This document shows positions 25,645 through 32,716 of a stretch of DNA of 32,716 nt, in pieces (within the stretch, counting starts at the first letter, position 1; each line of letters opens with the position of its first letter). This DNA is from an uncultured Caulobacterales bacterium. Lineage in GTDB: Bacteria; Pseudomonadota; Alphaproteobacteria; Caulobacterales; Caulobacteraceae. The translations under genes and the position numbers were made by a program. The stretch covers positions 1-32,716 of the forward strand of contig CAINOV010000268.1 in the NCBI GenBank assembly GCA_903851655.1, in the 5' to 3' direction. A model generated the notes under the pieces. The model did not search any database. It worked only from the letters and a program-made list of their open reading frames with translations, and was not told the origin of the DNA.

Positions 25645-25666
25645 CTCCCGGACGTGACTCCGGGAG
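25645..25666 (+). terminator. Stem-loop right after bolA
   Basis: CTCCCGGA (25645-25652) and TCCGGGAG (25659-25666) form a perfect 8-bp stem with a 6-base loop directly after the bolA stop. No T-tract follows, so it may be an RNA 3'-end stabiliser or a weak terminator. A second hairpin (CCCTCG 25715-25720 with CGAGGG 25731-25736, followed by CGGGGCTTT) lies before the FKBP gene. Confidence 0.5.
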
Positions 25667-25788
25667 GCGGATGGTTTGCGGTGTTTAGCCGTGTCTGTTG
25701 ATGCTATCTGAACCCCCTCGGCCCTTTCTGCGAGGGCGGGGCTTTCGTCGATCCGGCCGCAGGGCCGGGACCCAAGGATAGAGATCGC

Positions 25789-26289
25789 ATGCACACCCCC
25801 GACCGCCGCGCGCCGGCCCCCCCGCGGCTGCTCGTCGCCGCAACCCTGACCCTGGCCCTCACCCTGACCCTGGGCGCGTGCGCCGAGACCGGCGCGGCCC
25901 TGTCGCCCGGCGCGTCGGACCCGCTGGCCGCCGGGGCGCCCGGCGTCGTGTCGCTGGCGGGGTTGCGTTACAAGGTTCTCAAGTCCGGACCGGCGACGGG
26001 CGCCCATCCCCGGCGCTCCGACGAGATCGTGGTGCGTTATGAAGGCCGCCTGACCAGCGGCAAGGTGTTCGACAGCTCCGCCAGCGACAAGAGCGGCACG
26101 GCGACCTTTCCCCTGGGCAAGCTGATCCCCGGCTGGGTCGCGGTCCTGCAGCTGATGCGCCCGGGGGACGAGTGGCTGATCCACATCCCGTCCTACCTCG
26201 CCTATGGCGAGAAGGGCGTCGGGCCGATCCCGCCGAACGCCGACCTGGTCTTCCGGGTGGAGCTGGTGTCGATCAAGTCCGCCGGCTGA
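25789..26289 (+). CDS. FKBP-type peptidyl-prolyl isomerase, lipoprotein
   Basis: A 166-residue periplasm-facing FKBP. The signal peptide is a Leu/Thr-rich TLTLALTLTLGAC run, with the lipidated Cys at 31; the DNA for it is a small CTGACCCTG-type repeat. The FKBP domain (about 60-164) has EIVVRYEGRLTSGKVFDSS, the active-site LIPGW and LQLMRPGDEWLIHIPSYLAYG, and ends FRVELVSI. Most ligand-pocket residues of FkpA-like enzymes are present, so isomerase activity is likely. It assists folding of exported proteins. It converges on the protease gene, with 12 bases between stops. Confidence 0.93.
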   Translation: MHTPDRRAPAPPRLLVAATLTLALTLTLGACAETGAALSPGASDPLAAGAPGVVSLAGLRYKVLKSGPATGAHPRRSDEIVVRYEGRLTSGKVFDSSASDKSGTATFPLGKLIPGWVAVLQLMRPGDEWLIHIPSYLAYGEKGVGPIPPNADLVFRVELVSIKSAG

Positions 26290-26301
26290 CCCGCCGCGGC
26301 G

Positions 26302-26850
26302 TCAGGGATGCAGGATCAGGCCGGACCGCGTCGCCTCGAACCCCTCGAGGCGACCGAGATAGCTCATGCCGAGCAGGGACGAGGACAGGCCCCTGGGCAC
26401 CACCAGCGCCTCGACGCCGTTGACCTCGGCGCCCGCCACGGACACGTGGTTCAAGGTCACCGCCGCGGCGTGGGTGACGCCCTGGGCGGTGTTCACATCC
26501 CGGTTGTAGACCAGCAGCTCGAGATCCACGCCCGCACGCCGGGCGTCCTCCGGGGTCAGGGCCACCGCCGAGGCGCCGGTGTCGATCAGCACCCGCACCG
26601 GATGACCGTCGATCTCGGCCCAGGCCCAGTAGTGGCCGTCCTTGCCCTTGCCCACATAGGCTGCGGGCGGATGTCCGTCCCGGGCGGCGGCGTCCCGCGT
26701 CGCCGGCGACACGGCGACGTCCGCCTGGGGCGCGTCCGCCGGCGTCCACTGGATGTTGAGCCGGCCCAGGGGCTTGGCGTGCAGCACCACCTCGCCGACC
26801 AGCACAGCGCAGATCGTCGCCGTCGCCACTACGCCCACTGAATTCGCCAT
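26302..26850 (-). CDS. TIGR02281-like retropepsin-type aspartic protease, membrane-anchored
   Basis: A 182-residue clan AA aspartic protease-like protein. An N-terminal hydrophobic anchor (about 5-24) precedes a 35-residue linker. The active-site motif is VLIDTGASAVALT with Asp90, and LLGMSYLGRLEGFE is the second conserved block. With a single Asp motif it must dimerise to be active, like retropepsins. The start ATG at 26850 gives the expected anchor. Targets are unknown. It is transcribed in the same direction as the DUF1289 gene, 114 bases downstream of it. Confidence 0.9.
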   Translation of the reverse strand: MANSVGVVATATICAVLVGEVVLHAKPLGRLNIQWTPADAPQADVAVSPATRDAAARDGHPPAAYVGKGKDGHYWAWAEIDGHPVRVLIDTGASAVALTPEDARRAGVDLELLVYNRDVNTAQGVTHAAAVTLNHVSVAGAEVNGVEALVVPRGLSSSLLGMSYLGRLEGFEATRSGLILHP

Positions 26851-26933
26851 GCCTTGGTCCCGGCCTCTGGTTACAGCGCCAGACTACAGGCGTCGTCCTT
26901 TGCATCGGGTGAATCAAACGGCGCGTTGCGACA

Positions 26934-26961
26934 TTTTTCCGTCGCCTGTTTTTCCGTCGCC
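26934..26961. repeat. 13-bp direct repeat with 15-bp period
   Basis: TTTTTCCGTCGCC occurs at 26934-26946 and again at 26949-26961, just beyond the DUF1289 stop codon. The repeat makes up part of the short gap to the protease gene. No function is evident. Confidence 0.75.
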
Positions 26962-26964
26962 CGA

Positions 26965-27174
26965 TCAGATCAGGCCGAGCTTCTCCGGAGAGATGCGGGC
27001 GCGGCGGCCCGGCAGGCTCTGCATCACCGCGGCGCGGGCGTCCGGCGCAAGCCCGGCCCAGCCGGCGATCTCGGGCAGGGTGCGGTAGCAGCCCAGGCAC
27101 AATCCGCTTTCGCCATCCACCACGCACACCTTGATGCAGGGCGTCACGACAGGTTGGGGGACGGGATTGGACAT
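26965..27174 (-). CDS. DUF1289 domain-containing small Cys-rich protein
   Basis: A 69-residue protein with the DUF1289 signature [19 protein letters not shown]: four cysteines spaced as a likely zinc or Fe-S site, followed by RTLPEIAGW. Function is unknown. I use the ATG at 27174 because AAGGAA lies 5 bases upstream; an ATG five codons earlier would place that ribosome binding site inside the gene. It lies leftward of the AT-rich palindrome region, so it may be controlled from there. Confidence 0.9.
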   Translation of the reverse strand: MSNPVPQPVVTPCIKVCVVDGESGLCLGCYRTLPEIAGWAGLAPDARAAVMQSLPGRRARISPEKLGLI

Positions 27175-27254
27175 TCCGTTCCTTACCAAATCTCCACGGC
27201 CATCGCCACGCCTGTTGCGATCTGAATATTACAGGGCTTTAATTTCATGAAGCT

Positions 27255-27277
27255 GATGTAATCATACAGATTACATC
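27255..27277. promoter_or_regulatory. Perfect 9-bp inverted repeat, candidate operator
   Basis: GATGTAATC (27255-27263) and GATTACATC (27269-27277) are exact reverse complements around ATACA. Further ATTACA-like half-sites occur at 27228-27233 and 27280-27285 (CGTAAT). The site lies in an AT-rich patch between the divergent DUF1289 and secreted-protein genes, 81 and 149 bases from their starts. The 251-base region 27175-27425 otherwise shows no gene. The binding protein is unknown. Confidence 0.5.
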
Positions 27278-27425
27278 GGCGTAATTGAGCAATATGAACC
27301 CGATTTAACTTCAAAAGGCTGAGGATGTTTGAGAAAAGAGGCGCGTTGAATTTGTCCGGCGGACAGGCCCACAGGGCTCCCCCCGGATGCGTAACCCACA
27401 GATCTCAGACACAAGGAACGCCATC

Positions 27426-27815
27426 ATGAACATCCTCACCGCCGCCGCCCCGCTCCTCTTCGCCGCCACCGTGCTGACCGCCGGCGTGCTGGCCGCCACC
27501 CAGGCCAATGCGGCGGACACCCGCCTGACCGATGTGGGTTTCATCAACTCGGCGCGGTGCGCCGGTCTGGCCCAGGGCCTCAACCAGGAGGCCGCGGCCT
27601 ATGACCGGGCGATGGAGGCGGACAGCGCCCAGCGCGAGCCCCTGGCTCTGGCCATGGCCCAGTCGGCGCACGCCGATGCGGTGAGCACGGCCCGTCATGG
27701 CGCCTACTGGCGCGCCCGGGCCCAGGCGGACCTGCAGACCCGCTGCTCCGCCTATCTGCCGGGGGGCGTCGCGCGCTCCGGCGCCCCTGCCGGCGATCCG
27801 AACACCGGCCGCTAG
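27426..27815 (+). CDS. Small secreted or periplasmic protein of unknown function
   Basis: A 129-residue protein I do not recognise. The signal peptide (1 to about 30) ends in ATQANA-ADTRL. The mature part is about 100 residues, helical, with RCAGLAQGLNQEAAAYDRAM and QADLQTRCSAYLP; the two Cys could form a disulfide between helices. The ATG at 27426 follows AAGGAA (27413-27418) by 7 bases; an ATG at 27387 is less likely. A strong intrinsic terminator follows 49 bases after the stop, so it is a stand-alone unit, possibly regulated by the upstream palindrome. Confidence 0.8.
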   Translation: MNILTAAAPLLFAATVLTAGVLAATQANAADTRLTDVGFINSARCAGLAQGLNQEAAAYDRAMEADSAQREPLALAMAQSAHADAVSTARHGAYWRARAQADLQTRCSAYLPGGVARSGAPAGDPNTGR

Positions 27816-27863
27816 TCGCCGACGCGACGGCACACGCCGCACCTCTCCGCACGGCCCGCCTTG

Positions 27864-27898
27864 CGCCCCGCGTCCTTCCGGATGCGGGGCGTATTTTT
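27864..27898 (+). terminator. Rho-independent terminator
   Basis: A 12-bp stem (27864-27875 with 27880-27891, one G-T pair) closed by a TTCC loop is followed by TATTTTT (27892-27898). This is a textbook intrinsic terminator for the small secreted-protein gene. It has no T-tract on the other strand, so it should not end yebC transcripts. Confidence 0.9.
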
Positions 27899-27911
27899 GT
27901 AGCGGCCCCGG

Positions 27912-28658
27912 TCAGGACGCGTACTTGCCGAGGTCTTCTTCGCTCATGTCGAAATTGGCCCAGACGTTCTGGACGTCGTCATCGTCGTCGAGGGCGTTGA
28001 TCAGCTTCATCAGCGTGCCGCAGTCGTCGCCGGCGATGGGCGTCAGGGTCTTGGGACGCCAGATGATGGCGGTGGAGCGGGCCGGCCCCAGGCTGGCCTC
28101 CAGCGCCTCGATCACCGCGCCGAGATCCTCGAAGGCGGTGTAGATGGTGTGCCCTTCGGCGTCGCTCTCGGCGTCCTCGGCGCCGGCCTCGATGGCGGCC
28201 TCCATGATCGCATCCTCGGACCCGGCCGCCGGCGGATAGGTGATCTGGCCGAGGCGGTCGAACATGAAGGCCACCGACCCGCTCTCGCCCATGTTGCCGC
28301 CGTTCTTCGAGAAGGTGGACCGGACATTGGCCGCGGTGCGGTTGCGGTTGTCGGTCAGCACCTCGACGATCAGGCCGATGCCGCCGGGGCCGAAGCCCTC
28401 GTAGCGGATGTCCTCATAGGTGTCCGCCTCGCCGCCCTGCGCCTTCTTGATGGCGCGGTCGATATTGTCCTTGGGCATGGATTCCGCCCGGGCGTTGGCG
28501 ATGGCCAGCCGCAGTCGGGCGTTGGAGCCCGGGTCCGGCGTACCGGTCTTGGCGGCGATGGTGATGTCCCGGGACAGCTTGGAGAACAGCTTCGAGCGCT
28601 TCTTGTCCTGGGCGCCCTTGCGGAACTGGATGTTCTTGAACTTGGAATGGCCGGCCAT
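27912..28658 (-). CDS. YebC/PmpR family protein
   Basis: A 248-residue member of the YebC (TACO1-like) family, described both as DNA-binding regulators and as translation factors that relieve ribosome stalling at proline-rich sites. The N-terminus [21 protein letters not shown] is diagnostic, as are [25 protein letters not shown]-like [14 protein letters not shown], and [20 protein letters not shown]. Length and start are typical. The 156-base gap to the divergent M20 gene contains a 7-bp hairpin near yebC. Confidence 0.95.
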   Translation of the reverse strand: MAGHSKFKNIQFRKGAQDKKRSKLFSKLSRDITIAAKTGTPDPGSNARLRLAIANARAESMPKDNIDRAIKKAQGGEADTYEDIRYEGFGPGGIGLIVEVLTDNRNRTAANVRSTFSKNGGNMGESGSVAFMFDRLGQITYPPAAGSEDAIMEAAIEAGAEDAESDAEGHTIYTAFEDLGAVIEALEASLGPARSTAIIWRPKTLTPIAGDDCGTLMKLINALDDDDDVQNVWANFDMSEEDLGKYAS

Positions 28659-28688
28659 GTTTGGGCTCTGAGATTGTGTGCAGGGAGC

Positions 28689-28705
28689 GCTGCGCAGAGC
28701 GCAGC
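28689..28705. repeat. 7-bp inverted repeat upstream of yebC
   Basis: GCTGCGC (28689-28695) and GCGCAGC (28699-28705) are exact reverse complements around AGA, about 30 bases before the yebC start. It could be an operator or a leader hairpin. No other element stands out in the 156-base gap. Confidence 0.4.
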
Positions 28706-28814
28706 AGGTTGGCCGGGGTTCTACGCCGAGCGGCTAGGGCTTGTCCACGCGGACGCTTCCGGGCGACACTGGCGCACCGAAACCCCCATCCGGCCACTGG
28801 CCGACGGAGACTGA

Positions 28815-30245
28815 ATGTCCCTCTCTCGACGTGTTCCCGCGCTTCTCGCCGCCTCCGCCCTGTCGGTGACCGCCCTCACCGCCGCGGCGGCGCCGACCGC
28901 CAGCCTGTCGCCGCCCCCCGCCGACCAGGCGCTGGGCCGGGCCCTGCTGAAGGAACTGATCGAGATCGACACCCAGCATGCCAGCGGCTCCACCGTGGCG
29001 GCCAACGCCGTCGCCGCCCGGCTGCGGGCGGCGGGTTTCGCGGACGGGGACATCGCCGTGCTGGCGCCGGCGGATCATCCGACCAAGGGCAATGTGGTGG
29101 TCCGGCTGCACGGCCAGGGCAAGGCCAGGCCCATCCTCTACATTTGCCATCTCGACGTCGTGAACGCCCGGCGGGAGGACTGGACCACCGATCCCTTCAA
29201 GCTGGTGGAGAAGGACGGCTGGTACTACGGGCGGGGGACCATCGACATGAAGTCGCAGGACGCCGCGACCCTGGAGAGTCTGATCCGGCTGAAGCGCGAG
29301 GGCTTCAAGCCGAAGGGCGACATCATCGTGGCCTTCACCGCTGACGAGGAGGCGGGCGGCGACGCCAACGGAGTGGACTGGCTGGTCAAGACCCACCGGG
29401 ACCTGGTGGACGCGGCCCTGGTGATCAATCCGGACGGGGGCGAGGCCGGGGTCAAGCACGGCAAGAAGCTCTATCTCGGCGTCCAGACCAGCGAGAAGGT
29501 CTATGTCACCTACGGACTCGAGGTGACGGACAAGGGCGGTCATTCGTCCCGGCCGACGCCGGCCAACCCGATCTTCCGCCTGTCCCGCGCCCTCGGTCGG
29601 CTGAGCGCCTACCGCTTTCCGGTGCATGTGACCGAGACGGTGAAGCTGTATTTCGCCGGGCGCGCGAAGCTGGAAAGCGGCCAGATGGCGGCGGACATGG
29701 TGTCCATGGCTGGCGCCGCGCCGGATCCAGCAGCGGTGGAGCGCCTGTCCGACATCGTCGAGACCAACATCCTGTTCCGCACGACCTGCACGGCGACGGA
29801 GATTTCCGGTGGCCATGCGGAAAGCGCCCTGCCGCAGCGGGCCCGCGCCACGATCCAGTGCCGCGTCATTCCGGGCGAGCCCCTGGACGGGATCAAGGCC
29901 CAGCTGGCCCAGGCTCTGGCGGACCCCTCGATCCGGATCACCGAAGTCTCCCCCGGCGCGGCCAGCCCCGAGTCTCCTCCGGCGCCCAAGCTGCTCAAGA
30001 CCATCGAGACGGTGAAGAACGGCATGTGGCCCGAAGCCGTGCTGCTGCCCACCATGTCCGCCGGCGCCAGCGACAGCGCCTTCACCCGGCTGGGCGGCAT
30101 GCCCAGCTATGGCGTCGACGCCAGCTGGGACGACCTCGACGACGGCCGGGCCCACGGCCAGGACGAGCGGATCGGCGTCCAGGTGTTCGACGAGGAGGTG
30201 GAGTTCACCTACCGGCTGATGAAGGCGCTGGCGTCCGGCCAATAG
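28815..30245 (+). CDS. Secreted M20/M28-type zinc peptidase
   Basis: A 476-residue exported metallopeptidase of the M20 family. The signal peptide ends around ALTAAAAPTA. Metal and catalytic residues are seen in YICHLDVV, RGTIDMKSQDAA, FTADEEAGG, VINPDGG and a late GRAHGQDERIG. The lid/dimerisation domain includes DKGGHSSRPTPANPI. It may act on peptides in the periplasm or outside the cell; carboxypeptidase, aminoacylase or dipeptidase specificity cannot be told. GGAGA at 28806-28810 precedes the ATG at 28815. It converges on hemF, with a 22-base gap holding a hairpin. Confidence 0.93.
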   Translation: MSLSRRVPALLAASALSVTALTAAAAPTASLSPPPADQALGRALLKELIEIDTQHASGSTVAANAVAARLRAAGFADGDIAVLAPADHPTKGNVVVRLHGQGKARPILYICHLDVVNARREDWTTDPFKLVEKDGWYYGRGTIDMKSQDAATLESLIRLKREGFKPKGDIIVAFTADEEAGGDANGVDWLVKTHRDLVDAALVINPDGGEAGVKHGKKLYLGVQTSEKVYVTYGLEVTDKGGHSSRPTPANPIFRLSRALGRLSAYRFPVHVTETVKLYFAGRAKLESGQMAADMVSMAGAAPDPAAVERLSDIVETNILFRTTCTATEISGGHAESALPQRARATIQCRVIPGEPLDGIKAQLAQALADPSIRITEVSPGAASPESPPAPKLLKTIETVKNGMWPEAVLLPTMSAGASDSAFTRLGGMPSYGVDASWDDLDDGRAHGQDERIGVQVFDEEVEFTYRLMKALASGQ

Positions 30246-30252
30246 CCGCCGC

Positions 30253-30267
30253 CCGGGAGCCTCCCGG
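30253..30267. terminator. Hairpin between convergent M20 peptidase and hemF genes
   Basis: CCGGGAG (30253-30259) and CTCCCGG (30261-30267) form a perfect inverted repeat that fills most of the 22-base gap between the two stops. It lacks a T-tract on either strand, so a bidirectional terminator role is only plausible. Confidence 0.45.
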
Positions 30268-31173
30268 TCAGGGCCACTTCACCACCGGCGGCATCGAGCT
30301 GAGGATCGAGGCCACGTTGCCGCCGGTCTTCAGGCCGAAGAGCGTGCCCCGGTCATAGAGCAGGTTGAACTCCACATAGCGGCCCCGGCGGACCAGCTGC
30401 TCCTCCCGCTCGTCCTCGGTCCAGGGCTCGATCATCCGGCCGGCGACGATCTTCGGATAGATGTCGAGGAAGGCCTCGCCCACGCCGCGGGTGAAGGCGA
30501 AGTCCCGCTCCCAGTCGCCGGTGTTGTGGTGATCGTAGAAGATGCCGCCCACGCCCCGGGGCTCGTCCCGGTGGGCGAGGTGGAAGTATTCGTCGCACCA
30601 GGCCTTGTACTTGGGATACCAGGCCGGGTCGAAACGGTCGCAGGCGTCCTTCATGGCGGCGTGGAAGGCCACGCTGTCGGGCGCGTCCTGGTGTCGCTGG
30701 TCGTCCAGCAGCGGGGTCAGGTCGCCGCCGCCGCCGAACCAGGACTTCGAGGTGACGATGAAGCGGGTGTTCATGTGCACCGCGGGGATGCGCGGGTTGG
30801 TCAGGTGCGCGATCAGGCTGATCCCGGTGGCGAAGAAGTTGGGATCTTCCTCCGCGCCGGGGATGCTCTTGGCGAAGTCCGGCTGGAATTCCCCGTGCAC
30901 GGTGGAGACGTGCACCCCCACCTTTTCGAACAGCCGGCCGCGCATCACCGACATCACGCCGCCGCCGCCGGCCGGCCGGCTCCAGGGCGTCCGCTCGAAC
31001 CGTCCCGCCGGGCCGGGATAGAGGGATGCGGGGGCCGTGTCCTCCAGACCCTCGAAGGCCGCGCAGATCCGGTCCCGCAGGGTGGCGAACCAGGCCGTCG
31101 CCGCCGCCTTGCGCGCGTCGAGCGTCGCGGTGTCCGGAAGGGATAGGGTGTCCGTGGCCGGTTCGGAGTGCAT
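30268..31173 (-). CDS. hemF: Oxygen-dependent coproporphyrinogen III oxidase
   Basis: A 301-residue enzyme that decarboxylates coproporphyrinogen III to protoporphyrinogen IX using oxygen, in haem synthesis. Family signatures are [23 protein letters not shown], written here as the blocks [11 protein letters not shown] and FEKVGVHVS, then [32 protein letters not shown] and [16 protein letters not shown] start at the ATG at 31173, with AGGGA 9 bases upstream; 27 extra residues from a further upstream ATG look spurious. The 129-base gap to trmL has a hairpin with a 4-base loop (31246-31259). Confidence 0.97.
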   Translation of the reverse strand: MHSEPATDTLSLPDTATLDARKAAATAWFATLRDRICAAFEGLEDTAPASLYPGPAGRFERTPWSRPAGGGGVMSVMRGRLFEKVGVHVSTVHGEFQPDFAKSIPGAEEDPNFFATGISLIAHLTNPRIPAVHMNTRFIVTSKSWFGGGGDLTPLLDDQRHQDAPDSVAFHAAMKDACDRFDPAWYPKYKAWCDEYFHLAHRDEPRGVGGIFYDHHNTGDWERDFAFTRGVGEAFLDIYPKIVAGRMIEPWTEDEREEQLVRRGRYVEFNLLYDRGTLFGLKTGGNVASILSSMPPVVKWP

Positions 31174-31302
31174 CGCGTGGGTCCCTGATGGCCCGCGCCC
31201 GCAGCGCCCGGCCTCTTTCCGCCCCATGTTCCGCGTTCGCCGGGTCCCTCGCAAGAGGGGGGACGAGATTTGTCCGGCGTCGGCGGATCCGTCGTCCGTC
31301 CG

Positions 31303-31758
31303 TCAGGGCAGCCCGCCGGTGGCGCTGAGGGCGGCGTAGACCGCCACGCCGGCGGAGACGGACAGGTTGAGGGAGCGGGTCTCGGCCCGGATGGGGATCA
31401 GCACGCGGGCGTCGGCCCGGGCGTGGACATGGTCCGGCGCGCCGCAGCTTTCCTGTCCGAACAGCAGGGTGTCTCCGGGGGCGAACCGGAACCGGTCCAG
31501 CCGCTCCGCGCCCCGGGTGGTGAAGAGCAGCAGACGACCGGCGCGACGGTCCGGCGAGTCGAGGAACGCGTCCCAGGAATCGTGGCGAAGGATGACGGCC
31601 TGCGGTCCATAGTCGAGGGCGGCGCGCTTCAGGCTTGAATTGGACACTGGAAACGCACAGGGCTCAATAATCTCCAGCGGAATGCCGAAACAGGCGCTTA
31701 AACGTATGGCGGCGCCCACGTTTTGCGGAATGTCGGGTTGAAAAAGTGCCAGCCGCAT
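31303..31758 (-). CDS. trmL: tRNA (cytidine/uridine(34)-2'-O)-methyltransferase TrmL
   Basis: A 151-residue SPOUT (knotted) methyltransferase that methylates the wobble ribose of tRNA-Leu isoacceptors. N-terminal RLALFQPDIPQNVGA, then the AdoMet-knot blocks LLFGQESCGAP and IPIRAETRSLNLSVSAGVAVY. The usual Arg of LFGRES is Gln here, a minor change. The ATG at 31758 has GGAG 8 bases upstream; 12 more residues in frame are unlikely. It is divergent from petA and followed by hemF on the same strand. Confidence 0.94.
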   Translation of the reverse strand: MRLALFQPDIPQNVGAAIRLSACFGIPLEIIEPCAFPVSNSSLKRAALDYGPQAVILRHDSWDAFLDSPDRRAGRLLLFTTRGAERLDRFRFAPGDTLLFGQESCGAPDHVHARADARVLIPIRAETRSLNLSVSAGVAVYAALSATGGLP

Positions 31759-31810
31759 TCTAATCGCTCCATCATAGCGGTGTGGATGGGCCATAGCTGC
31801 GCCGTCGCCC

Positions 31811-31840
31811 TTGCGACAAGCGCCCCGACCGGCCTATGAG
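31811..31840 (+). promoter_or_regulatory. Promoter candidate for petABC
   Basis: TTGCGA (31811-31816), an 18-base spacer and TATGAG (31835-31840) lie about 110 bases before the petA start. The remaining divergent gap (31759-31950) shows GCTATGAT on the minus strand just before trmL as a possible -10 for that gene. Confidence 0.4.
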
Positions 31841-31950
31841 ACGCTGACCTCGATGGCCCGGCGCCGTTGCGACGGCTGAGGCCGACCGGATGGAACAACA
31901 CGAGGCTCCGCGCCGCCGATCGGCGGGCCGGACCGACAAAGGGTGACGAC

Positions 31951-32493
31951 GTGGCCGAGACCGTGAACGCGCACGAGACGCAAGGGGCAGATCCCAACCG
32001 TCGGGACTTCATCCATATCGCCGCCCTGGCGACCGGCGCCGTCGGCGCGGCCGCCGTGGCCTGGCCGCTGATCGATTCCATGAACCCGTCCGGGGACACC
32101 CTGGCGCTCGCCTCCATCGAGCAGGACATCTCGAAGGTGGTCGAGGGCCAGCAGCTGGTGGTCAAGTGGCGGGGCAAGCCGGTGTTCGTGCGCCACCGCA
32201 CGGCCGCCGAGATCGCGGCGTCGGTCAAGGACGACCATTCCGAGATGCGCGACCCGGCCACCGACGCCTCCCGCACCAAGCCGGGCAAGTCGGAGTGGCT
32301 GATCGTCATCGGCGTGTGCACCCATCTGGGCTGTGTGCCGAACTTCGGCACCGGCGATTACGGCGGCTGGTTCTGCCCGTGCCACGGCTCGGTCTATGAC
32401 ACCGCCGGCCGCATCCGCAAGGGCCCGGCCCCGCGGAACCTGGACCTGCCCACCTACGAATTCACCGGACCCACCAAGGTCAAGATCGGCTAA
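31951..32493 (+). CDS. petA: Ubiquinol-cytochrome c reductase Rieske iron-sulfur subunit
   Basis: A 180-residue Rieske protein of the cytochrome bc1 complex, which passes electrons from ubiquinol to cytochrome c1. A Tat-type N-terminus, [15 protein letters not shown], leads into a single membrane anchor. The 2Fe-2S ligands are Cys123 and His125 in CTHLGC, and Cys142 and His145 in CPCHGS; Cys128 and Cys144 form the usual disulfide. I take GTG at 31951 as start because AAGGG lies 7 bases upstream (31939-31943). petB follows after 14 bases in the same operon. Confidence 0.97.
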   Translation: MAETVNAHETQGADPNRRDFIHIAALATGAVGAAAVAWPLIDSMNPSGDTLALASIEQDISKVVEGQQLVVKWRGKPVFVRHRTAAEIAASVKDDHSEMRDPATDASRTKPGKSEWLIVIGVCTHLGCVPNFGTGDYGGWFCPCHGSVYDTAGRIRKGPAPRNLDLPTYEFTGPTKVKIG

Positions 32494-32507
32494 GGCGCGA
32501 ACGACCC

Positions 32508-32716
32508 ATGAGCGGACATTCGAACTACGTACCCAAGACCGGCTTCGAGCGTTGGCTCGACGTCCGTCTTCCCATCGTGCGCATGGCCTACGATACGGCC
32601 ATCGACTTCCCCACGCCGAAGAACCTCAACTACTGGTGGACCTTCGGCGGCATCCTGGCGGTGTGTCTGGTGATCCAGATCATCACCGGCGTCGTGCTGG
32701 CGATGCACTATGTCGC
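32508..32716 (+). CDS. petB: Cytochrome b subunit of bc1 complex, 3'-truncated by window edge
   Basis: The first 69 codons of cytochrome b, the membrane core of the bc1 complex holding the quinone sites. Seen are the N-terminal [14 protein letters not shown], then [14 protein letters not shown] and the first transmembrane helix [17 protein letters not shown]. The frame is open to the edge, so the cytochrome b versus b/c1 fusion question cannot be settled. The ATG at 32508 lies 14 bases after petA. Confidence 0.96.
   Translation, partial: MSGHSNYVPKTGFERWLDVRLPIVRMAYDTAIDFPTPKNLNYWWTFGGILAVCLVIQIITGVVLAMHYV

Noticed and set aside
30268-31254. A 27-residue N-terminal extension of HemF
   Set aside because: Basic low-complexity residues, with no ribosome site; the ATG at 31173 has one and gives the usual length.

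Overview
The window is ordinary-looking chromosomal DNA of a GC-rich alphaproteobacterium, most likely of the order Caulobacterales (Caulobacter, Phenylobacterium or Brevundimonas type). The basis is the gene content and order (truA/dapE, a probable NtrZ-type periplasmic protein, DUF3576-leuS-lptE-holA, a RegB-like kinase beside a SCO gene, bolA/J-protein/cobS, petA-petB), the strong GC3 bias, and several promoter-like sites that resemble the Caulobacter housekeeping consensus. The genus is an inference. I see no rRNA, tRNA, CRISPR array, insertion sequence, phage gene or integrase. Genes are packed tightly on both strands, many with short overlaps.

Layout. 1-2448: 3' part of truA converging on dapE plus a small membrane-protein gene. 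2510-4291: cupin, yaaA and a small unknown gene, all rightward. 4319-5578: leftward HTH-citrate synthase paralogue lacking one catalytic His. 5756-9262: a Zn-type CDF transporter converging on an alpha/beta hydrolase, a ThiF/MoeB-type E1 enzyme and YggS. 9262-10291: a TenI/ThiE-like gene that shares its first base with yggS, converging on the NtrZ-like gene. 10292-10640: a divergent promoter region. 10641-15337: rightward DUF3576 lipoprotein, leuS, lptE and holA. 15364-17483: RegB/ActS-type redox kinase divergent from a SCO/SenC protein. 17609-20136: intracellular PHB depolymerase, a GNAT gene and a YgjP-type metallopeptidase. 20143-22507: DUF3297 and thiC with a canonical TPP riboswitch. 22620-23504: a lipoprotein of unknown function. 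23528-25644: cobS and a J-domain gene, divergent from bolA. 25789-27174: FKBP lipoprotein converging on a retropepsin-like protease and a DUF1289 gene. 27175-27425: an AT-rich intergenic patch with a perfect inverted repeat. 27426-30245: small secreted protein, yebC and a secreted M20 peptidase. 30268-31758: hemF and trmL (leftward). 31951-end: petA and the start of petB.

Functional themes are translation and tRNA modification (truA, leuS, trmL), envelope assembly (lptE, lipoproteins, FKBP), replication (holA), cofactors (thiC, TenI-like, MoeB-like, cobS, hemF, YggS), and respiration with redox sensing (SCO, RegB-like kinase, bc1 Rieske and cytochrome b).

I did not find a convincing new multi-gene system. 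The best leads are the His-to-Gln change in the citrate synthase paralogue, the TenI-like gene lacking canonical ThiE motifs, the palindromic candidate operator at 27255-27277, the structured leader before the DUF3576-leuS operon, and a set of possibly leaderless genes.
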